58,594 bases of DNA, taken from contig DAIDIP010000020.1 of assembly GCA_027451745.1 (NCBI GenBank), positions 1 to 58,594 on the forward strand, given 5' to 3'. Position 1 is the stretch's first letter; every line of letters begins with the position of its first letter. The notes beneath the pieces were generated by a model, which was not told where the DNA came from, searched no databases, and saw only the letters and a list, made by a program, of their open reading frames with translations. Made by a program: the position numbers and the translations under genes. This document shows positions 18,138-26,627 of this stretch, piece after piece. Origin of the DNA: Candidatus Melainabacteria bacterium (GTDB taxonomy: Bacteria; Cyanobacteriota; Vampirovibrionia; Obscuribacterales; Obscuribacteraceae).

Positions 18138-19931
18138 CTACGCTTCAGCCAATGGTCTTTCAAATTGTGCTTTGACTAAGCGTGCATAAGCTGTATCTTG
18201 ACTGATTAATTCATTATGAGTGCCTGATTCGACTATGCGGCCTTTATCTAATACATGAATTTCATCAGCATGACGAACGGTAGATAATCTGTGAGCAATA
18301 ACAATGACCGTGCGATCTTTCATAAGATTATCTAGCGCGGCTTGCACCATTGCTTCTGATTCATTATCTAGCGAGCTTGTAGCTTCGTCAAGTATAAGTA
18401 TTGGAGCGTCTTTCAGAATGGCTCTTGCTATAGCAATGCGTTGCTGTTGTCCGCCAGACAACTTGACTCCACGTTCACCAATTTTAGTTTTATAGCCATT
18501 GTTTAAATTCAAAATAAAATCGTGACAATAGGCAGCTTTAGCTGCTTCTATTATGTCGCTCTCACTAGCACTTAAATTGCCGAGTCTAATATTTTCTTCA
18601 ATAGACATATTGAAGAGAAAATTATCTTGAGTAACCAGGGCGATTTGTTGTCTGATAGATGTGAGGGAATATTGTACTAGCGGCAATTCGTCTAGCATAA
18701 TTACCCCAGAAGTCGGATCAAAAAATCTAGGCACTAAATTGACTAAAGTAGTTTTGCCTGAGCCAGACAGCCCAACCAGCGCAATCATTCTACCTGGTGG
18801 AACATTGATATTTATATCTTTCAATACTAATTCATCATGTCCAGGATAATGATAATTGACATTGATAAATTGCAAATGATGAGAATGTCCAGTTAGCTCA
18901 ATAGGATGTTTTGCTTCTTCTAAAGTAGGTTCTAGATCTAATAAATCAAACACCCGTTTAGCAGCTGCTAGTGCTGGTTGTAATATGCCATTAATACGAC
19001 CAATATTTTTAATTGGCGAATATAGTAAAAGCAAAGCAATCACAAAAGAAGTTAACGAACCTAATGTCATTTTGTGATGCATAACCTGATAGCCAGCTAC
19101 CCACATAACACAAGCTATACCAATAGCTCCAATTACAGCCAAAATTGGCGAAAGCATTGCCTCGGCTCTTACTGCTCTTATGGTGTTTGCAAAAAAAGCA
19201 AAGTTAGTTTGTTTAAAGCGTTGGTTTTGATATCTTTGCAAATTGAAAGCCTGGACAATTTTAGCGCCTTGAATTGACTCTGATAAAACTGAAACTAGAT
19301 CGCCAATCGCTTCTTGTCCCCCGCGAGATGATTTGCGGATTTTTCTACCGAGTATGGAGACGGGCAAAACTATACAAGACAGAATACTCAAAGCAATAAT
19401 GCTCAATGACCAACTCTGTACAATTAGAACAACTGCTAACGAGATTACCGTTATTGTACGACTAATTAAAGACTGAAAAGTTTGGGCAATAGCCGTTTCA
19501 ACAATGCTTATGTCATTAACCATTCGCCCAATTAGTACACCAGAAGATTGACTCTGAAAAAACAAAAGAGGTTGTTTTTCTAGATGGGCAAAAAGCTCAT
19601 TTCGCAGATCTCTTATAGATGAACCGCCCACATAACGTATGCAATAAGTTTCGAAAAATCTAAATATGCCCTGAGAGCTAGCTATTATAAGCACTGCTAA
19701 TGGTACAAAATAAACAAGCTTCTGATTGCCTTCAACAAAGATACGTTGTAATCCTTGTCCGGCTAAATAAGCTATAGCACCATCCATGGCGCCATATGGA
19801 ATAGCTGCCAATGATCCCAGCAAAAACATTATCCAATATGGGCGAATATAATGCAATAAACGCAAATAGAGCTTGTTTTGCTCCATCATGTCAGAGAATT
19901 TTATTGCGCGGCGTATTGTTTGTAGATGCAT
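18138..19931 (-). CDS. msbA: MsbA-like ABC exporter (fused permease/ATPase)
   Basis: Half-size ABC exporter: six membrane helices (residues 30-320) followed by an ATPase with Walker A GLSGSGKTTL, Q-loop VTQDNFLF, signature LSGGQQQRIAIARAI, Walker B ILILDEATSSLD and the H-loop AHRLSTV. Position directly downstream of lpxB (14 bp) points to a role in moving lipid A-core across the inner membrane, as MsbA does; by sequence alone it could be another lipid or drug exporter. It is the last gene of the leftward secG-menG-lpxB operon. Confidence 0.85.
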   Translation of the reverse strand: MHLQTIRRAIKFSDMMEQNKLYLRLLHYIRPYWIMFLLGSLAAIPYGAMDGAIAYLAGQGLQRIFVEGNQKLVYFVPLAVLIIASSQGIFRFFETYCIRYVGGSSIRDLRNELFAHLEKQPLLFFQSQSSGVLIGRMVNDISIVETAIAQTFQSLISRTITVISLAVVLIVQSWSLSIIALSILSCIVLPVSILGRKIRKSSRGGQEAIGDLVSVLSESIQGAKIVQAFNLQRYQNQRFKQTNFAFFANTIRAVRAEAMLSPILAVIGAIGIACVMWVAGYQVMHHKMTLGSLTSFVIALLLLYSPIKNIGRINGILQPALAAAKRVFDLLDLEPTLEEAKHPIELTGHSHHLQFINVNYHYPGHDELVLKDININVPPGRMIALVGLSGSGKTTLVNLVPRFFDPTSGVIMLDELPLVQYSLTSIRQQIALVTQDNFLFNMSIEENIRLGNLSASESDIIEAAKAAYCHDFILNLNNGYKTKIGERGVKLSGGQQQRIAIARAILKDAPILILDEATSSLDNESEAMVQAALDNLMKDRTVIVIAHRLSTVRHADEIHVLDKGRIVESGTHNELISQDTAYARLVKAQFERPLAEA

Positions 19932-19944
19932 TTGTTTGCGATTC

Positions 19945-21153
19945 TTAGTTCGATAGTACTTGGGCTAATTGTGAAGCACAGCTTTGAGCGTAATCTCCTT
20001 CGCCTAATTTGGTCTTCAAAGATAGCAATTCTTGGCTAATCTCTTTACTCAGGGCTGGTACATCTAATATGTCTTTGCTGTATTGTACGAGCTTTTCGGG
20101 TGTACAATCCAATTGCATTAATTCAGGAACAAGTTCTTTGCCGGCTAAAAGGTTCGGCCAGCCTGCTCTTTGGGTTCTTTTAACGATTAGAAATATCAAG
20201 TAAGTTAGCCAGTCTGCTCGGTAAAAAATTAGCATTGGTTTAGCAAACAAGGTCAATTCTAGCGTTGTTGTGCCAGATTTTGCCCAGGCAAAATCACAAA
20301 TTGACATAAGACTATAAGTGTCTTCCGGCTGGATAAGGCGGACAATTTTGTTGATTAAGGGATCATTATTTATTGTTTGCTCAATTACTTTGCCTAATTC
20401 TTTGGTAGTTTGAGAAATCGCAAACCGAATTTCTGGGCGTTCTTTATTCAGCTTTTTTGCTGCAGTCAGCGTTACAGGCAATAAATTTTTTATTTCAGTT
20501 TTTCGACTGCCCGGAAAAATACTAATGATAGTCTTATTTGAGTCTAGATTATATTTATTTGCAAATCGTTGACGATCAAGCAATGTGCTGCGATCAGGCA
20601 AATTTTTTGTTAACGGGTGCCCGACAAAGGATACCGGTATGTTTTTCTGAGCATATAAATTCTCTTCAAAAGGAAAAATGACAAGCATTTTAGTTATGGT
20701 TTTGGCAATTGTATTTACACGCCAGGGGCGTGAAGCCCAGACTTGCGGCGAAATAAAATAGTAAATAGGCAGATCTTTATACCGAGCCCTAATTGTGCGG
20801 GCTAAAACAAGATTGAAGCCACTATAATCAACCAGTAAAATTGCTTTTGGCTGACGTTTTTCTATTTCCATCAATAAAATCTGACGGATCTTGACTAATA
20901 CCGGAAGAAGCCTTATTGCTTCAGCTAATCCTATAGTTGAGAATTCCTGACAGTCATATAAAATTTCTGCGCCTGCTTCGCGCATTTTGGTACTGCCCAG
21001 TCCCCAAACACTCAAATCGGGTTGCATTGCTTTTAATTGACTGACAAGCTTACTAGTATGTTTATCAGCAGAAAGATCGCCCATTGATACCATCAGCGAT
21101 ACTGCGGATGATTGGCTTAACGACTTCTCTTCTTTAGCACTCAAACTATTCAT
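19945..21153 (-). CDS. lpxB: Lipid-A-disaccharide synthase
   Basis: GT19 glycosyltransferase joining UDP-2,3-diacylglucosamine and lipid X to form the lipid A disaccharide. Seen: N-terminal MVSMGDLSADKHTSKLV (the family GExSGD region, altered to MGDLSAD), VWGLGSTKMREAG, LLVDYSGFNLVLA, ISPQVWASRPWR, PFEENLY, VSFVGHPL, and the donor-site FAWAKSGTTTLELTLF. 402 aa is normal. Its presence implies an LPS-bearing outer membrane. In an operon between menG and the ABC exporter. Confidence 0.93.
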   Translation of the reverse strand: MNSLSAKEEKSLSQSSAVSLMVSMGDLSADKHTSKLVSQLKAMQPDLSVWGLGSTKMREAGAEILYDCQEFSTIGLAEAIRLLPVLVKIRQILLMEIEKRQPKAILLVDYSGFNLVLARTIRARYKDLPIYYFISPQVWASRPWRVNTIAKTITKMLVIFPFEENLYAQKNIPVSFVGHPLTKNLPDRSTLLDRQRFANKYNLDSNKTIISIFPGSRKTEIKNLLPVTLTAAKKLNKERPEIRFAISQTTKELGKVIEQTINNDPLINKIVRLIQPEDTYSLMSICDFAWAKSGTTTLELTLFAKPMLIFYRADWLTYLIFLIVKRTQRAGWPNLLAGKELVPELMQLDCTPEKLVQYSKDILDVPALSKEISQELLSLKTKLGEGDYAQSCASQLAQVLSN

Positions 21154-21179
21154 TCTTTATACCCAAGCTTTGGTTTGTT

Positions 21180-22028
21180 TTATGGTTTTGCCCCTATGTG
21201 TAAGGCTACTGATTCCATTGCTAAGGGAAGATATTGAACACTTCTTAGTCCGGCTTCTTGAAATAGTTTACTTATGCCTACCGGAGCAGGATAGGTATCC
21301 AGGGAGCGCGGTAAATAGGTATACGCTTTCACATCCTTTTGTAGTAATTGGCCAATGATGGGGACGATGTGACGAAAATAAAAATAATAAATAGGAGTAA
21401 AAAATACATTCGTTGGCCGCCCGAGATCAAGATTTACTATATTGCCACCAGATTTTACTACGCGTACCATTTCAGAGAGCCCCTTATCTAAATCGGTCAA
21501 ATTACGCAGTCCAAAAGATATGATTGCTCCATCAAAATAATTGTCTGAGAAAGGCAAGCTTTGTGCATCTCCTTCAACAAAACTAACCGATGGCATAAAT
21601 TCGGGATAAAGTAAGCGGCTTTTCTCTTTATCGAATCGTACTTTAGCTATCTCTAGCATATTAGGAGAGAAGTCCAACCCCACCACAGTACCGTTGCTAG
21701 ATAAATAATCAGATATTATGTCATTACTAGACGGACTATTGGTAGCAGAATCTTGTGTGGATTTGACCAGTGTTGGCACAATGCCACTTGTTCTAGTTTT
21801 AAATATCTTTTTAGCAATACGCAGGGTTAAGTCCCCTGTACCGCAACAAACATCCAAATATTTTCCGCCGGGCTTTACATCCAAAGCTATGATTGCTTTT
21901 TCTTTCCAAAGGCGATGCATGCCAAGGCTAATTGTGTCATTAGCTAAATCGTAGCGCTTGGCTATACGATTGAACTGATTGAGGACATAATCTGCCTTTT
22001 CTTCAGTTGTTGGCAGGCGAAATGACAT
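21180..22028 (-). CDS. menG: Demethylmenaquinone methyltransferase (MenG/UbiE family)
   Basis: SAM-dependent C-methyltransferase completing menaquinone. Seen: FNRIAKRYDLANDTISLGMH, SAM motif YLDVCCGTGDLTL, GLDFSPNML, FVEGDAQSLPFSDNYFD and FGLRNLTD, with the C-terminal PRSLDTYPAP close to the family's YLPxSxxxFP. Unusual: about 35 low-complexity, Ser/Thr-rich residues (near 75-112) are inserted between SAM motif I and the next strand. With mqnE elsewhere in the window, quinone is probably made by the futalosine pathway. Operon: 12 bp after secG. Confidence 0.9.
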   Translation of the reverse strand: MSFRLPTTEEKADYVLNQFNRIAKRYDLANDTISLGMHRLWKEKAIIALDVKPGGKYLDVCCGTGDLTLRIAKKIFKTRTSGIVPTLVKSTQDSATNSPSSNDIISDYLSSNGTVVGLDFSPNMLEIAKVRFDKEKSRLLYPEFMPSVSFVEGDAQSLPFSDNYFDGAIISFGLRNLTDLDKGLSEMVRVVKSGGNIVNLDLGRPTNVFFTPIYYFYFRHIVPIIGQLLQKDVKAYTYLPRSLDTYPAPVGISKLFQEAGLRSVQYLPLAMESVALHIGAKP

Positions 22029-22040
22029 CAGCGAATTAAA

Positions 22041-22274
22041 TTAGCGGACAAAACCAAAGCCCAAGACGACACAAATAACTAGAAATAAGCCAACTATAGT
22101 CCAAGTAGTGCGGTCTATACCGGCTTCAGCGCCACGCTTACCCGAAAATAACATAGCTGTACTACCAATTCCGCCCATACCTTCGCCTTTTGGCGCGTGT
22201 AGAAGAACAAGTACAACCATCATTATGCCAAGCAACGCTTGGACGACAACCAATGCTTTATAAGCCAAGCTCAT
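22041..22274 (-). CDS. secG: Preprotein translocase subunit SecG
   Basis: 77 aa with two membrane helices joined by the conserved loop LLHAPKGEGMGGIGSTAMLF (SecG motif around the G-GIG segment). Accessory SecYEG subunit that helps SecA-driven export. First gene of the leftward secG-menG-lpxB-msbA cluster. Confidence 0.9.
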   Translation of the reverse strand: MSLAYKALVVVQALLGIMMVVLVLLHAPKGEGMGGIGSTAMLFSGKRGAEAGIDRTTWTIVGLFLVICVVLGFGFVR

Positions 22275-22454
22275 ATTAGACCCTTAAAAATCACTATAAC
22301 AAAGCCTAATCTAGCAGATGAGGTTGCAAAGTAATCACAGTACAACGTAATTTTAATAAATGCATAGTAAAACTTTATAGCTAGTTTACTATTGTGGACT
22401 ATTACAAATTTATCGGCCGGACAAGTCGGCTGTTCCCCGGAGCAATTTTTGCTA

Positions 22455-22685
22455 ATGACAAATCCAAGGCCATTCTGGAAACGGATAGCCATTTACCATT
22501 TATCGCTTTTATTTATTCTGGGAAGTCTGACATTTTTTCCCAAGACTTGTTCGGCTGCAGATTTTAGCACTGAATATAGTGTCATTACAAAAGAAATATT
22601 ACTTTCTTCAATCGAGCTAGAGCGTTCCAGCCTGCACTATAGAAGAGAATGTTTAAAGCCACCCAAGTTTAGACAAATACATTAG
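22455..22685 (+). CDS. Possible small exported protein (76 aa)
   Basis: From the ATG at 22455, preceded by CCGGAGC about ten bases upstream, the frame gives a basic N-terminus, a hydrophobic core (ISLLF-type, IYHLSLLFILGSLTFF) and a plausible cleavage after KTCSAA, then 40 polar residues. No family recognised. The mature part is short, so it may be a truncated gene. The upstream frame (to 22392) would add an implausible leader. Confidence 0.42.
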   Translation: MTNPRPFWKRIAIYHLSLLFILGSLTFFPKTCSAADFSTEYSVITKEILLSSIELERSSLHYRRECLKPPKFRQIH

Positions 22686-22711
22686 AAAAAACGATTTTAG
22701 CTTTGCATTAA

Positions 22712-23731
22712 CTAAATATCTTTAGCACAACGAAAGCCAACATGACACGAGCTGCTGTCCGGCTCCCCTTTTCCTCTTGCGCCAACTAAAAAGCGGGCAC
22801 AATATTGATCACTGCATAAAAAAGATCCACCACGTTGCACCCGTTTAGCAACCTTAGGCTCTTTAGGATCAAAACTATTGTCTGGTCCTTGGGGGCTATT
22901 TGTAATTTTGTTCTGTGCCAAAGTTTTATAATAATCACTACTATACCAATCGGAACACCATTGCCAGACATTACCTGCCATATCATATAAACCAAAACCA
23001 TTAGCTGGAAATGATCCAACAGGGGCAGTCGATACATAACCATCTGCTTTAGTATTGTTCGTAGGAAATTCTCCTTGCCAAATATTTGCTTGCCATTTAT
23101 CGTTTGGCTTTAATTTGTTTCCCCAACAATAAACTTTGTTTTTTAGACCACCACGCGCTGCATATTCAAATTCTGCTTCGGTGGGTAAGCGCTTACCAGC
23201 CCATTGAGCATAAGCAAGTGCATCTTGCCAGGCAATATGGACAACCGGATGATTCATGCGGTTGTTAATGTCACTATTAGGACCTTCTGGCTGACGCCAA
23301 TTTGCGCCAGCGACATACTGCCACCACTGATAGTGATTGTTTAAATTTACTTTATGCTTTGGTGCTACGAAAACTAAGGAGCCAGAGACTAAGTTTTCTG
23401 GTGGTGCATCTGGAAAATCTTCTTGTTTTGGTTTTTTCTCAGCTATTGTCACATAGCCAGTAGCATTAACAAATTGAGCAAATTGCTCATTAGTAATATC
23501 AGTTTTATCTAACCAAAAACTAGATATATGCACTTTGTGAATTGGCTGAGCATCAGGAAAAGAAGGATCGTCACAGCCCATAAAAAAACTGCCACCTGGT
23601 ATTCGAACCATGCTTTTTTCTTCTCGTGTACGATGATCAGCACTGGCACAAGCTCTCCAGTTAAATAGTTGCCCAACGATTAAGCAAACAATGATTGAGT
23701 TGTTTGAAAACTTGCTGTGCCTTTGAATCAT
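22712..23731 (-). CDS. Formylglycine-generating enzyme (sulfatase activator), exported
   Basis: SUMF1/FGE-sulfatase fold: MVRIPGGSFFMGCDD, then DKTDITNEQFAQFVNATGY, LPTEAEFEYAARGG, LYDMAGNVWQWCSDWY and RVQRGGSFLCSDQYCARF ending VGFRCAKDI. Both cysteines of the copper site of true FGEs are present (LCSDQYC, five residues apart), so this is a catalytic activator rather than a general C-type-lectin-like member. It oxidises the sulfatase CxAxR cysteine to formylglycine. An N-terminal hydrophobic segment (IIVCLIVGQLF) suggests export or membrane anchoring. Divergent from the sulfatase at 23847, its obvious substrate. Confidence 0.92.
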   Translation of the reverse strand: MIQRHSKFSNNSIIVCLIVGQLFNWRACASADHRTREEKSMVRIPGGSFFMGCDDPSFPDAQPIHKVHISSFWLDKTDITNEQFAQFVNATGYVTIAEKKPKQEDFPDAPPENLVSGSLVFVAPKHKVNLNNHYQWWQYVAGANWRQPEGPNSDINNRMNHPVVHIAWQDALAYAQWAGKRLPTEAEFEYAARGGLKNKVYCWGNKLKPNDKWQANIWQGEFPTNNTKADGYVSTAPVGSFPANGFGLYDMAGNVWQWCSDWYSSDYYKTLAQNKITNSPQGPDNSFDPKEPKVAKRVQRGGSFLCSDQYCARFLVGARGKGEPDSSSCHVGFRCAKDI

Positions 23732-23776
23732 CAGTTAATTATATAAGGCTTTGCTTATGAGATTGCCTTAATTGGC

Positions 23777-23809
23777 AAGATTCAAAGACATATATTAAAG
23801 ATTCAAAGA
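23777..23809. promoter_or_regulatory. 12-bp direct repeats between FGE and sulfatase genes
   Basis: AAGATTCAAAGA occurs at 23777-23788 and again at 23798-23809, start to start 21 bp apart, i.e. two helical turns on one DNA face. A -10-like TATAGT follows at 23812. The arrangement suggests a dimeric activator or repressor site controlling the divergent pair. Function is inferred only from geometry. Confidence 0.45.
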
Positions 23810-23846
23810 ATGTATAGTTCAATATTGAAATTTGTAGGAGTGTCTC

Positions 23847-25451
23847 GTGAATTATCAACAAAAACTATCTCTACTTGTAGTAGCAGTTTTGTCCTTTCTC
23901 ACACCCCCTTTTGCAATAGCAGCTGATCAATCAAAACCAAATATTGTTTTCATTATGGGTGACGATATAGGTTGGTTCAATATTGGAGCCTATCATCGCG
24001 GCATTATGTCCGGCAAAACACCCAATTTAGATAGATTGGCAAGCGAAGGTATGATGTTCACCGACTATTATGCCGAAGCAAGTTGTACTGCCGGACGCGC
24101 TAATTTCATTACTGGCGAATTACCAATTCGTACAGGACTTACTACTGTAGGACAAGCCGGTGCAGCTGTAGGTATGCCTGATCAAGCCCCCACCATTGCT
24201 ACTGCTTTAAAAAGTCTTGGTTATGCTACTGGCCAATTTGGCAAAAATCATCTGGGAGATTTAAATAGATATCTCCCCACACTACATGGTTTTGATGAAT
24301 TTTACGGTTATCTCTATCACCTTGATGCTATGGAAGATCCAGATTGGTTTTCCTATCCTAAAGATGCAGCCTTTAGAGCTAAATTTGGGCCACGTAATAT
24401 GGTTCATTCGTGGGCAGTTAGTATTGATGATCCAACAGTAGAAGCACGCTGGGGACAAGTAGGCAAGCAAAAAATAGAAGATGCTGGCGCACTGGATCCA
24501 AAGCGTATGGAAACAGTAGATGATGAAATCTTAGACCATACATTGAATTTTATTGATAAGGCAAAAAGTGATGGTAAACCATTCTTTGTTTGGCTCAATC
24601 CGACTCGCATGCATATCTATACGCATTTATCGCCAAAATATAATGCTTTGAGAAACTCTACGACTGGTTATGGTTTGCAAGAAGCCGGCATGGCACAGCT
24701 TGATGATATCGTCGGTAGTGTCATGAAAAAGCTAGATGATTTAGGTGTTTCTAAAAACACTATTGTAGTTTTTACAACTGATAATGGTGCTGAATGCTTC
24801 ACCTGGCCTGATGGTGGCACAACACCATTTAAAGGTGAAAAGGGTATGGTCGCCGAAGGTGGCTTCCGCGTACCAGCCATAATTCGTTGGCCTGGTAAAA
24901 TCCCAGCCAGCAAAGTGGAGAATGGACTTTTCTCTGGATTGGACTGGTTCCCAACTTTAGTTGCTGCCGCTGGCAATGACAATGTTATTGATGAACTCAA
25001 ACAAGGCAAGCAATTGGGCGATAAGACTTATAAAGTGCATCTTGATGGTTACAATCAACTTGATTTGCTCACCGCCAAGGGTCCATCTAAACGACATGAA
25101 ATTTGGTATTTTGCCGAAGCCAATCTAGGCGCAGTGCGTTTAGATGACTATAAATTTGTTTTTCTTGATCAGCCACAAGGATGGGTGGGTGCCAAAGTCA
25201 AATTGAATATGCCTGGTATGTATAATTTGAGACTGGATCCATTTGAAAGACAAGGTATGAATAATGCGCCACCAGAATTGTATGATTGGTATGCTCACGA
25301 ATTCTGGCGCTTTGTTTTTGTGCAAGACAAAGTTGGTGAACTCGCTAAAACTGCAGTTCAATTTCCGCCTATGCAAAGACCAGCTAGCTTTAACCTTGAA
25401 GCAGTGAAAGATAAAGTAAGAGCTGCTGTTGAATCACATGTGAGTCAATAA
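23847..25451 (+). CDS. Type I arylsulfatase, exported
   Basis: Formylglycine sulfatase of the alkaline-phosphatase superfamily, 534 aa. Signal peptide (LLVVAVLSFLTPPFAIAA). Metal and catalytic motifs: NIVFIMGDDIGW, the maturation site ASCTAGRANF (C-x-A-x-R with Cys about 71), TGQFGKNHLGD, and TTDNGAE near residue 310. It hydrolyses sulfate esters in the periplasm or outside; the substrate is not readable, though the CTAGR-type and length resemble S1 arylsulfatases. Start GTG with AGGAG upstream. Adjacent, divergent FGE supplies the cofactor modification. Confidence 0.92.
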   Translation: MNYQQKLSLLVVAVLSFLTPPFAIAADQSKPNIVFIMGDDIGWFNIGAYHRGIMSGKTPNLDRLASEGMMFTDYYAEASCTAGRANFITGELPIRTGLTTVGQAGAAVGMPDQAPTIATALKSLGYATGQFGKNHLGDLNRYLPTLHGFDEFYGYLYHLDAMEDPDWFSYPKDAAFRAKFGPRNMVHSWAVSIDDPTVEARWGQVGKQKIEDAGALDPKRMETVDDEILDHTLNFIDKAKSDGKPFFVWLNPTRMHIYTHLSPKYNALRNSTTGYGLQEAGMAQLDDIVGSVMKKLDDLGVSKNTIVVFTTDNGAECFTWPDGGTTPFKGEKGMVAEGGFRVPAIIRWPGKIPASKVENGLFSGLDWFPTLVAAAGNDNVIDELKQGKQLGDKTYKVHLDGYNQLDLLTAKGPSKRHEIWYFAEANLGAVRLDDYKFVFLDQPQGWVGAKVKLNMPGMYNLRLDPFERQGMNNAPPELYDWYAHEFWRFVFVQDKVGELAKTAVQFPPMQRPASFNLEAVKDKVRAAVESHVSQ

Positions 25452-25463
25452 ACCGTAACTAAC

Positions 25464-26465
25464 CTAAGCTAATGCAGCCGCTAGTGGCGCTGGTGGTGCT
25501 ACTTTGCGACGTTCCATTTCTGTGACTGCTTCAGCTTCAATTGCCCATACATACAGGCAAGTGTAAAAAGCTGAACGGATGTACATGAATGCTGCTGTGG
25601 TAAAAACAACAGCGCAGAACCATAAGAACATGGCACCTATAAAAGCAATAGATGCTAATAAGCCTGAAACATAAGCATAACCAAAAATTCCTATTCCTAC
25701 TGCACCCATTAGGAACATAACAAATTGAGCTACTTTATCAATACCAACTTCACCAAAACCTATTGTCAGCAAATTACCTGTGGCAATTTTGTCTGCTCTT
25801 TTTAAGGCCGCAAAGAAACCGCAACCTTCTATTACTATGGCGGGCAATAAAAGATGTCCAGCTAATGTCCAAAATATCTGTACCATCCCAGCTAGAAATC
25901 CTAGACCAAATCCCATGCCGGTATTTTGTTTGCCTTTTAACCATTTAGCAAAGGTGTTGGCCAAAAATGTAGCAATGCCTAAGCATATTAATGCTGGTGC
26001 GCTATCCAAAACGGCTTTAGCTGCCAGTTTAAACTTACCACTTCCTGGACCTTCAGTAAGATGGCTATAGACCATGGCCGTTGTGACACCTTCCAAAAAC
26101 CTGTTCACCAACCACCAAACAGCTACTAAAAATGCTGCTGACCAACACAAAGGACCATCTACGTTACTTGCCATGGCACTAAGACCACTTTGTTCCATAA
26201 AACCATTAATTCCACCACCATTACTTAAATGCATGAGCTGATTAGGGTCCATATGTCGAATTAAATGCCGAGTGCTGCTAGCAATATGTTGTCCAGCTTG
26301 GCTGCCGCTAGTCATTAATTTAGATCCATCAGCATAAAGCAACAAGCCAAAGAAGAAATTGACAAAAACGGTCATTATTGATGGTAGTAAAAGACGCTTA
26401 TCTTCAAAGCCCATGCGAATGCTGGCTTTAATCATTTTCCAGCCGCGCCCTAACGATTCGAACAT
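25464..26465 (-). CDS. DUF6159-like integral membrane protein
   Basis: 333 aa with about six membrane helices in the C-terminal two thirds and the N-terminal signature FESLGRGWKMIKASIRMGFE followed by DKRLLLPSI. This FxxxxxxWxLxKxSxxxxxxDKxLLxxP pattern is that of the DUF6159 family, whose function is unknown. An insertion rich in His/Ser (about 45-95) sits after helix 1. Convergent with the sulfatase, 12 bp apart. Confidence 0.62.
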   Translation of the reverse strand: MFESLGRGWKMIKASIRMGFEDKRLLLPSIMTVFVNFFFGLLLYADGSKLMTSGSQAGQHIASSTRHLIRHMDPNQLMHLSNGGGINGFMEQSGLSAMASNVDGPLCWSAAFLVAVWWLVNRFLEGVTTAMVYSHLTEGPGSGKFKLAAKAVLDSAPALICLGIATFLANTFAKWLKGKQNTGMGFGLGFLAGMVQIFWTLAGHLLLPAIVIEGCGFFAALKRADKIATGNLLTIGFGEVGIDKVAQFVMFLMGAVGIGIFGYAYVSGLLASIAFIGAMFLWFCAVVFTTAAFMYIRSAFYTCLYVWAIEAEAVTEMERRKVAPPAPLAAALA

Positions 26466-26627
26466 TTAAAAAGCCCCTATTTGAGCCATATTGCTCATTT
26501 TAATCTTTGTCATAAATAAGTCTAGTAAAAAGTGGACAAAGTGTTTTCTGAACGACATTATTTTAGCAGTTGCCAAGCGAAAGTAAAGTACTTTTAGACC
26601 GAAAAGCCGTAATTTTGCTTAAATTAG

